Origin: Galdieria partita
Taxonomy: Eukaryota > Rhodophyta > Bangiophyceae > Galdieriales > Galdieriaceae
Reading direction: 5' to 3'
NCBI GenBank assembly: GCA_025991245.1
Contig: BQMJ01000065.1
Location: 1 to 64,000, forward strand
DNA: 64,000 nucleotides
The position numbers were made by a program, and so were the translations under genes. The stretch's first letter is position 1. Each line of letters starts with the position of its first letter. Of this stretch, positions 57,188 through 64,000 are shown piece after piece. A model generated the notes under the pieces. It was not told where the DNA came from. It made no database searches and saw only the letters and a list, made by a program, of their open reading frames with translations.

Positions 57188-57274
57188 AAAACAAAAAGCA
57201 TTTGTGCAATGAGAATCACGAATATTATGTTGGGTTTATTTAGCTAGTCTTGGTTTTGTTTCTTCTTGTTGTAT

Positions 57275-57751
57275 TCATGGAATTAGATATTGTCGGGTGG
57301 ACTCTTTGGCCTTTTTCATAAATAGCGAATAATTCTTACGATATTCTTCAGCTATATCTGCCATAAGAGCATCTTCTGGATTGGCTTCTACGAGTAACAA
57401 ACGAATGCTGACCAACAACGAACTGATATTTAAACAAGGTCTCCAAGCACCTTTGGGAGGTAAATTCAAGGCATCGAAACATATTCTACCACTTGAATCA
57501 ATATTGGGATGATATACAGGGGTCATAAACCGAACTTGAGGTGGTTCCAAAGGATATCTGGAAGGTAACTGTATAGATAGAAGAAAACGGCCTCCTTCAT
57601 AGGGAGAGTCTTCAGGACCAGTTATTTCTGCTTCCAACTCATGAAGACTATCATCTTTGGTCTGTACTTTGATACCAGTTGGAGGATTGGAATATAGTTG
57701 TTCTAATTCCTTTTTGACTCTTATCCAAGCCGCAGATTGGAAACGATCCAT
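57275..57751 (-). CDS. UBE2T: Ubiquitin-conjugating enzyme E2 T (UBE2T)
   Basis: A single-exon protein of 158 residues. The match to UBE2T is specific: YPLEPPQVRFMTPVYHPNIDSSGRICFD, LNLPPKGAWRPCLNIS and NPEDALMADIAEEY. The catalytic Cys is in GRICFDAL. The insert LPPKGAWRP after the active site is typical of UBE2T/plant UBC37. In animals and plants this E2 works with FANCL to ubiquitinate FANCD2/FANCI in DNA cross-link repair. It is convergent with Der (87 bp between the stop codons) and follows the aminopeptidase gene on the same strand at 75 bp. Confidence 0.92.
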   Translation of the reverse strand: MDRFQSAAWIRVKKELEQLYSNPPTGIKVQTKDDSLHELEAEITGPEDSPYEGGRFLLSIQLPSRYPLEPPQVRFMTPVYHPNIDSSGRICFDALNLPPKGAWRPCLNISSLLVSIRLLLVEANPEDALMADIAEEYRKNYSLFMKKAKESTRQYLIP

Positions 57752-57826
57752 TCAACAAGCCAAACTTTTCAATTTTGGGCGCGCAATCCGTAAAATCTTT
57801 TTTTCTTGGTCAAATCATTTTGACTT

Positions 57827-59779
57827 TTATTGTTCCCGTGAAAAACTTTCACAAAGCTCTACCAAAGTACGCACACCGAAACCTGTAGCTACTGATTGTT
57901 TCTCATTCCATACAGTACCTGCTATGTCAATATGTGCCCAAGGAGCTTGTTTCACAAATTCTCTTAAAAACAAGGCAGCAGTAATAGAACCACCAGCTCT
58001 TCCACCAACATTCTTCAAGTCTGCAATCTTACTCTTTAGGGATTCCATATACTCATTGACCAGAGGCATTCTCCACAGTTTTTCACCATAACGTTTGGAA
58101 GCACTTTCAATACGTTGAGCCAATTCCTCTTGATTGGCCCAAAAACCGGCATATTCATTTCCTAGTGCGATAATCATGGCGCCTGTCAATGTGGCCACAT
58201 CGATAATACAGTCAAATGTATCCGTTTGTTCTGCATAAACCAAAGCATCAGCCAATGTAAGTCTTCCTTCTGCATCTGTATTGATCACTTCTACTGTCTT
58301 TCCATTGGAAGCTTGTAAGACATCACCTGGATGATAAGCATTTCCTGATATCATATTCTCACAGGAAGCTGCAATGAAATCGACTTGTACATGATGAGGC
58401 TTCAACTCTCCAATAACTTTGGCAGCACCTAAAACAGCAGCACAGCCTCCCATATCAAATTTCATCAATTCAATCATAGAACCAACTCCTGCTTTCAAAT
58501 TGTAACCACCTGAATCAAAAGTAATCGCTTTTCCTATCAAAGCAATCTTCTTTTTTACTGGTCCTTGAGGAGGAGAATATTTTAAATGGATAAACTTGGG
58601 AGGTTCAGAGGATCCTTGTGCAACACCCAAATAACAACCCATATTCATCTTTTGACATTGTTCCTTGTCCAGTATTTTATATTCCATTCCATAATGTTGG
58701 GCTAATTGGATAGCGACTTGAGATAGAAAGGTTGGAGTGACTCGATTGGCTGGAGCAAATACCAACTCCTTAGTCATAATAATACCGGAGACCATACTCT
58801 TAGCCTTTGTGACTAGAGATGAATGAACTTTGGTCTCATGAAGTAAACAAATTTCTTTGATGCAAGGCGAGTCAGTCTCTTCTGGAGTACCTTTGAATCG
58901 ATCATCCTTGTATAAACCAAGCATAACCTCTTCTAATAATGCCTGTACTTGGTCTGGTGTCCAAGAAGACAACGAGGTCCAAACTCCTGCACTTGTACAA
59001 GTCTTATACTGAAGAGCAACTTGACTTATGAATCCACCCAATTTCCTAATGACGTCTATCATTGTATGGTTGCCATTTTCTATTTTACCGAGTCCAAACA
59101 ATGCAATATATCGGATACCCACACCAGGTAGAAATATTCGTTGATACTGATTACTTCCCAACTTGCCTTGGAAGCGGGTCTAAACAGTTTTTTATTTTTC
59201 CAAACAACTCGAGAACCCATCCCAACTCTTACCTCTTTTAGAAGAGAATAGATTGCTTCCTGTTGTTGCTTATCCAATTGCTCCACTAGTGCGGAAGGTA
59301 AGGAACAAACTTCATCCTGTTGTTGTTTGGGTGACTCTTCTAAACCAAGAACTAGCCAATCTCCACCAAAGTTGGTGACTTTATCTGAACGAATTTGTAT
59401 ATTTCTTGGAAAACGATGATCGTTTTCTACTACTTGTTGCACAGAATGGTGTTGCATCTTCCAATCAACACAGTGATTATTTGTCCGATATAAACGAGAA
59501 ATAGATGATTTGCGAAACTCAAAATAACGCAACAAACGAGACGGTCTTTGACAATATATTCCTCGTCGACCCTCTCTTGACTGAAGGATTCTTTGACAAA
59601 TCAACCTACAAGTATAGCTAATAACCGGTTGTATCAATCATACAATGGAATCTTTTCAAACCTATACTCGTGTGTACATACCTTTTAGAAAACTGTTTCC
59701 ACAGACTATGTGAGCTGACAAGAAACGAACCCACCACCCAAGTAACACCAACTCGAGAACGTTGTGGTACGAGTTTCAT
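57827..59779 (-). CDS. Leucyl aminopeptidase, family M17
   Basis: Three exons (59779-59682, 59617-59233, 59179-57827; introns of 64 and 53 bp) give 611 residues. The enzyme removes N-terminal residues using two metal ions. The M17 signatures are intact: GKAITFDSGGYNLKAG, FDMGGCAAVLGA, ASCENMISGNAYHPGDVL, NTDAEGRLTLADAL (the family signature) and RAGGSITAALFL. The first exon encodes MKLVPQRSRVGVTWVV and more basic sequence, a likely plastid or mitochondrial leader. I chose this start because the first intron (GTATGT...TTAG) leads in frame into exon 2, which has no early ATG of its own. The gene is divergent from the lipase gene with 59 bp between the start codons. Confidence 0.92.
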
Positions 59780-59838
59780 GCCAACGACTGTCCAATGGAG
59801 AACTCAAAAGGACAGCTGTTAACCAATTTCTCTTTTGA

Positions 59839-61347
59839 ATGGCCAAGAAGAATGATGATAAGAGCATAGTCTTATCATCTTTTTCTCCTTCACCTCCTGA
59901 AGCTGTTTATTTAAGAGAAAGTGATATTCAAGAACAACGCGAAACTATTTCCAACCAAGAACAAGAAACAATTGTTAACGAAGAAGAGTTAAGAGCCCTT
60001 TATGAAAAGCGTCTTCGTCGTTTCTGTTGCCTATGTTGTTTCCAATGTGACTTGTGGAAAAAAGACAACCAAAAAGAAGAACGAAAACAAGCCATTACAC
60101 ACTTTTCTAGTCTGATAGTGGGAAATGGATTTCAAGACTTGTTACCAGACGATTGGATTTTGGGGGTCAAAGTATATAAGAGAATACAGAGCTCTTCTTC
60201 TCATCGACAAACCGAACCGTCAAAGTCTATTGAAAACAAACCTTTGGATATTCTGAAACAAGCAAAACGTTGGATGCAACACGCAGAAGCAGTATTTGGG
60301 CCTTTATTATTTGCGATTGAAAAACCTTCCCAGGCTATCTTAGGAATAACTCCTCAATGGGTGATATTTCTTCGTACTGGAGTGCACTCTAAAGACATCA
60401 TTGCCCAAAAATTCAAAGCTGATACTTATTTTCCAGCATATTATATTTGTTATGATCATTTGGCATTGTCTATTGTAGTTGCCGTACGTGGCACTTTGAG
60501 TATTGCTGACGCACTTACTGACTTGGATGGACTTAACGAACCTTTGAAAATAACTCTTGCTGAGAATACTATTCATGGTTGTGTACATAATGGAATGCTT
60601 CGTTCAGCACAGAAATTGACTCAAATCATGGAACCCATTTTACGAGAAGCTTGTGAATCATATCCCTCTTATCGATTGATAATAACAGGACATTCTTTAG
60701 GAGCTGGTTGTGCGATGGTATTGAGTATATTATTGAGAGAAAGAAATATTTGTGACAACTTGCAATGTTATGCTTTTGGTCCTCCTCCTGTTTTGAGTGA
60801 TTCTTTAGCGGAAGCTTGTAACTCTTTTGTTATTTCATTTGTACATAATAACGATATTGTTCCTAGATTGAGTATTCCTGCTTTACGGAGGTTTTTTCGT
60901 GCTTGTCAAATTGCCAAACGATATCATTCCTTTCAACGTTTAGCATTGTGGTTAGGTTGGACTAGTTGGATTCATTTGGATGCTTCTATTTTAGAACATC
61001 CTTCAGATGAGACATATGAAAGCCAAAGACTCTTTGTAGGTGGCATTATTTATCATTTACAAAAGAAGATGAGAACCCAAAAGGGTTGTATGATGATATG
61101 TAGTCATGATGTTGGTCATATTTATTCCATTTCTACGATAACGAGACAACAATTGAGAGAAATTATTGGATTGAAAGGTATGTTGATGGATCATTTACCT
61201 GAAAACTATGCCAAAGCGATTTCTCAATGGATTGCGAGTCATTCAACTGACGCTTCACAATCCATCAACGGTTATTCCGTTGCTGTTGATGAGGATCATC
61301 CGTTAACCGACGAGTTGTCACAACTCCAAAACACTTTCAACGGATAG
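59839..61347 (+). CDS. Class 3 lipase, DAG-lipase-like
   Basis: A single-exon protein of 502 residues. The nucleophile elbow LIITGHSLGAGCA places Ser at about 286. The oxyanion-side strand is VVAVRGTLSIADALTDLDG, the Asp lies in VHNNDIVPRLS, and the His is probably in MDHLPENYAKAI. This arrangement matches the lipase 3/diacylglycerol lipase family, acting on membrane glycerolipids. A Cys-rich patch (RFCCLCCFQCD, about 61-71) could be palmitoylated. No long membrane segment is seen. The next gene starts 16 bp after its stop codon. Confidence 0.88.
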   Translation: MAKKNDDKSIVLSSFSPSPPEAVYLRESDIQEQRETISNQEQETIVNEEELRALYEKRLRRFCCLCCFQCDLWKKDNQKEERKQAITHFSSLIVGNGFQDLLPDDWILGVKVYKRIQSSSSHRQTEPSKSIENKPLDILKQAKRWMQHAEAVFGPLLFAIEKPSQAILGITPQWVIFLRTGVHSKDIIAQKFKADTYFPAYYICYDHLALSIVVAVRGTLSIADALTDLDGLNEPLKITLAENTIHGCVHNGMLRSAQKLTQIMEPILREACESYPSYRLIITGHSLGAGCAMVLSILLRERNICDNLQCYAFGPPPVLSDSLAEACNSFVISFVHNNDIVPRLSIPALRRFFRACQIAKRYHSFQRLALWLGWTSWIHLDASILEHPSDETYESQRLFVGGIIYHLQKKMRTQKGCMMICSHDVGHIYSISTITRQQLREIIGLKGMLMDHLPENYAKAISQWIASHSTDASQSINGYSVAVDEDHPLTDELSQLQNTFNG

Positions 61348-61363
61348 ACAACCACTCTACTTT

Positions 61364-62821
61364 ATGGATAATACTAGTCAAAGTGATATAAGAATCTCTT
61401 TAGAAGATAAAGAACCTTCTTGGTATTCACGTACAACTCGCTGGTTTTCGTTGAGATCCTTATCTGCCACCAAAGCCAACCTATTTGGTTGCAGTTTGGG
61501 ATTCATCAGCACAGGCTATCAGTACAACGTTATTTCTCTTCTCAACGTAATATGGAGTATAGAATATACCCAATATTATACTCAGTCTGTGGAAACGAGA
61601 GTCAACAACGCCCTGTTATATGGAGTTTTAGTTGGACAGCTGTTGTTTGGTATTATTGCCGATTACTTTGGCAGAAAGGTATCTTTATTGATTACTTCCA
61701 CGTTGATTATTCTAGGAGCTATCCTAGCTACAGCTGCTATGGGAGCCAATAATTCCATTCAAGGTCTATTTTGGGCACTTACTATTGGAAGAGGTCTTAG
61801 TGGTGTTGGTTCTGGAGGGGAATATCCCTGTTGTATGCCGACAAATAGTGAAGATGGAGATGCGTTATCAGTGGAGAAGAGAGGAAGAAGGATCGCGTTG
61901 TTAGGGCCGTGTATAGAAATGGTTGCAGAAAATGTGGTTACGATTGTACAAATCATTCTTTTGCATATATTTGGTACACAATCGTCTCAATTGGAGCCTA
62001 CTTGGAGAATATCTATTGGATTAGTCATCATTCCTGCATCTATCGTATTTGTATTTCGGCTTTGTATGAAAAACTCTCGTTTATATGAAAGAGACAAATC
62101 CATTCGTCGTCGTTTTCCGTTGATTGTTGTGATTCGTTCCTTTGGATGGCGTCTTGTAGGAACTTGTTTGACTTGGTTTCTTATGGACTCTATATACTTT
62201 TCCTTTTTAACCTTTGGTGCCGATATATTAGCCAATGTAACAGGAAGCTCTCTGATGCATATTGCTTATTATCAATTGGTGAATATGGCTTGGATACCGA
62301 TGGCTTATTTAGCTGCTTTTCTAATCGATCGAGTAGGAAGAAAGAACATTCTGATGTTTGGATTCTTTACTTATGCAGTGACTTTGTTCCTCATTGGTGG
62401 TCTTTATCCTCTTCTTTATGGCAAACCGGCTGCTTATTTAGTGTTGTATATCTTTCAAGGAATGTTTCAAATCTTATTGGTCATTCCTATTTATTTGATA
62501 CCTTCTGAAGTATATCCTACAGTTATTCGTTCGACATGTTATGGTATATCTGCAGCTTTTGGAAAAGTGGGCGGTATTGTAGGAGTCCAATTCTTTTTGC
62601 CCATAGCCAATGCCTTTTCTTCTTCTCAGTCAGGATACAGAGCTGACTTTTTAGTTGCAGGAGGCATTGCCGTTGTTGGATTGTTAGTAACTTATTGTTG
62701 TATACCTGATTGGACCAAAATATCTTTAGAAAAAGAAGATGATCTATTTTGGAAATCGGTAGATGAATATGAAACAAAGCACAATCGTCCAAAATCTCAT
62801 TGTGCAGAGACGAGTGAATGA
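61364..62821 (+). CDS. MFS transporter, phosphate/organophosphate symporter-like
   Basis: A single-exon protein of 485 residues with about 12 membrane segments. The loop motif GIIADYFGRKVSLL and GRGLSGVGSGGEYPC follow the PHO84/PHT1 and GIT1 type of major facilitator transporters. The second half repeats the pattern with FLIDRVGRKNILMF and IPSEVYPTVIR. The substrate is probably phosphate, a phosphodiester or another small organic anion with protons; residues alone do not decide. The stop codon TGA (62819-62821) overlaps the start codon of the SSB gene (ATG, 62818-62820). Confidence 0.88.
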   Translation: MDNTSQSDIRISLEDKEPSWYSRTTRWFSLRSLSATKANLFGCSLGFISTGYQYNVISLLNVIWSIEYTQYYTQSVETRVNNALLYGVLVGQLLFGIIADYFGRKVSLLITSTLIILGAILATAAMGANNSIQGLFWALTIGRGLSGVGSGGEYPCCMPTNSEDGDALSVEKRGRRIALLGPCIEMVAENVVTIVQIILLHIFGTQSSQLEPTWRISIGLVIIPASIVFVFRLCMKNSRLYERDKSIRRRFPLIVVIRSFGWRLVGTCLTWFLMDSIYFSFLTFGADILANVTGSSLMHIAYYQLVNMAWIPMAYLAAFLIDRVGRKNILMFGFFTYAVTLFLIGGLYPLLYGKPAAYLVLYIFQGMFQILLVIPIYLIPSEVYPTVIRSTCYGISAAFGKVGGIVGVQFFLPIANAFSSSQSGYRADFLVAGGIAVVGLLVTYCCIPDWTKISLEKEDDLFWKSVDEYETKHNRPKSHCAETSE

Positions 62822-63258
62822 CTTGGAGTCGAGTGTTTTTGATGGGTATAGTCGCGCAGCAGCCTACTTTTGCGATTTCTTTTCAACAGTAGGTTGTCTC
62901 TTTGGTACTACAATAAAAGATGACGATTGTAGTTCACAAAACGGTATTTGGAAGTTTCCGTTTGTCACACGTTACGGTTCCTCATGGGATGACATCGAGT
63001 GGCACTCTATATGTGTATATGGTAACGCTGATGACAGGCAACTCGATCAATTACTTTCTAAAGGGTAAGTGTGTGATTCAATGAATTCTGTTCGAATCAC
63101 GTAGGAGAGATAGGAAACGTTTGTATATCGAAGGTAGTTTGAGAAAAAGAATGGCCATGTCGTGGCGCCATCAACTGGAAGCTTGGTATGAAATAGTTGT
63201 AGGGTGGGATAGAAAAGGTTTTGGAAACACTAACTCAACTTTTTCTGACGATTGTTGA
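62818..63258 (+). CDS. Single-stranded DNA-binding protein, organellar SSB type
   Basis: Three exons (62818-62888, 62933-63064, 63105-63258; introns of 44 and 40 bp) give 118 residues with the OB fold of bacterial-type SSB: WSRVFLMGIVAQQPTF at the start, then GIWKFPFVTRYG, EWHSICVYG, QLDQLLSKG and LYIEGSLRKR. Such proteins coat single-stranded DNA in mitochondria or plastids. There is no room for a long leader if translation starts at 62818; an in-frame start inside the transporter gene is not available without reading the wrong frame. The C-terminus ends DDC rather than the usual acidic DDDIPF tip. The stop lies 19 bp from the end of the convergent Josephin gene. Confidence 0.8.
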
Positions 63259-63277
63259 TATGACTTTATAGGAGTTA

Positions 63278-63962
63278 TTATACCCATCGGTTACAAGAGT
63301 GGAGTGAACGATCTTGTTCAATCTGCTTGATCCACAACAACTCACCATCTTGAAGCAAAAGTTGTTGCAGATAGTGTTCAACGCAACAAGGTTCTGTCCA
63401 AACTATGGGAGACTGATTGAAAGAATCCAACCAATAGTATTTGTCTTGTATAAGTTTGATAGTACTCCAATGTCGACTGGAACCCCAAAAGCGCCACCAT
63501 CGACGTATATAAACTATATATTCACAACTCTGTGATTCCTTGTGGCGACACATAACCATCACTCCTTACCGTTGATAAGTAAACCAACAATATGAGGTTC
63601 ATGAAATCTTTCCAACTGTGGAGTGACACGTTTATCTTGCCATTCGATTTCTAATCCTTTGCATTGCAATATACGTCCAATCACGTTGACGTCATAGTCA
63701 CCTAAACCCAATAAACTTCTTTAAAAAGTTAGTCACTTGATGATTCCTTCCCACGCAAGTTTTACCGATAGGGCTGTCCAACATATCCCGTCTCCTTACC
63801 AAGTTGCTTGGCTACTTGTTCAAAGTCCTATCCACTTGAAACTTGGCCAAGTGAGAATAACCAAAACATACTCACTTGTACTGTAAACGCAGCATAACCT
63901 AACAAAGCATTGACAGCGTGTATAGCACAATATTGAAATTTTTGCGTTTCATGATACACCAT
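63278..63962 (-). CDS. Josephin-domain deubiquitinase
   Basis: Four exons (63962-63876, 63827-63766, 63718-63570, 63513-63278; introns of 48, 47 and 56 bp) give 177 residues, about the size of JOSD1/JOSD2, so it is little more than the catalytic domain. The start YHETQKFQYCAIHAVNALLG carries the catalytic Gln (about 7) and Cys (12). RHWSTI holds the His (about 114) and WLDS the acidic residue (about 129). Josephin enzymes cut ubiquitin from substrates. The gene lacks the ataxin-3 ubiquitin-interacting motifs. More sequence upstream of 63962 is nearly absent in the window, so an earlier exon beyond the edge cannot be ruled out. Confidence 0.85.
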
Positions 63963-64000
63963 ATTCAGTATGAGACCCCCAAAAGAGGAGTTTTATTTCT

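Noticed and set aside
62763-63068. A 101-codon open frame starting at 62763 as the SSB start
   Set aside because: Its first 40 residues do not look like SSB, whereas the start at 62818 with a 44-bp intron restores the conserved SSB N-terminus.
42891-63258. Bacterial contamination as the source of the tightly packed genes with ATGA overlaps
   Set aside because: The same genes contain many spliceosomal introns, encode eukaryotic proteins (UBE2T, Josephin, SKI8, Tim44) and continue from the telomere.
1-64000. tRNA or rRNA genes
   Set aside because: I looked for the GTTCGAATCC-type T-loop with a matching acceptor stem on both strands and found none that folds by eye; a tRNAscan run would be decisive.

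Overview
The window is the left end of a nuclear chromosome of an intron-bearing, AT-rich, compact eukaryote. It opens with about fifty C-strand telomere repeats. Genes have tiny GT-AG introns (about 35-86 bp, a few GC-AG) and are packed with almost no space between them. A plastid-type CtpA protease with a lumen-like leader, a Der/EngA double GTPase, an LPA1-type protein, an OstA/LptD-like beta-barrel and clear mitochondrial genes point to a photosynthetic eukaryote. A Galdieria-like cyanidialean red alga fits best, but this is an inference from gene style and not a database match.

Layout. 1-512: telomere array of 10- and 11-bp units. 513-19,100: gene-free subtelomere with two interleaved repeat families. 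One is T-rich and related to degenerate telomere sequence: a 2.5-kb unit is present twice, and remnants continue to about 8 kb and again at 14.1-15.6 kb. The other (here R2) is A-rich on the plus strand, with copies at about 11.5-13.5, 13.6-14.1, 15.9-17.2, 22.2-23.4 and 26.3-27.0 kb. 19.1-34.3 kb: five P-loop NTPase genes or gene remains, several with a C-terminal PD-(D/E)xK-like segment, resembling the CRN-RHS class. Two look usable (19119-21701 and 23555-25956); three are broken. 34.3-36.0 kb: transition with no clear gene.

36.0-64.0 kb is dense single-copy housekeeping DNA. In order: a multi-pass membrane protein; an LPA1-like protein whose Walker A is lost; mitochondrial ribosomal protein uL16 and Tim44 (divergent); SKI8/WDR61; a mitochondrial glutamate-type carrier and a membrane thioredoxin-fold protein (divergent); an OstA/LptD-like protein; PDH E1-alpha and a membrane aspartyl protease (divergent); a rhodanese and CtpA (divergent, both with lumen-type leaders); a small membrane protein; an RST-like plus SHAQKYF-type MYB protein; an IGHMBP2-like helicase; Der; UBE2T; leucyl aminopeptidase; a class 3 lipase; an MFS transporter; an SSB; and a Josephin deubiquitinase that ends the window.

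Two things stand out. First, a subtelomeric, rapidly turning over cluster of NTPase-nuclease genes lies among repeats, like RHS genes at trypanosome chromosome ends. Second, the nuclear gene chains look like operons: MYB-helicase-Der and lipase-MFS-SSB are joined by ATGA stop/start overlaps or gaps of 14-16 bp, which raises the possibility of polycistronic nuclear mRNA.
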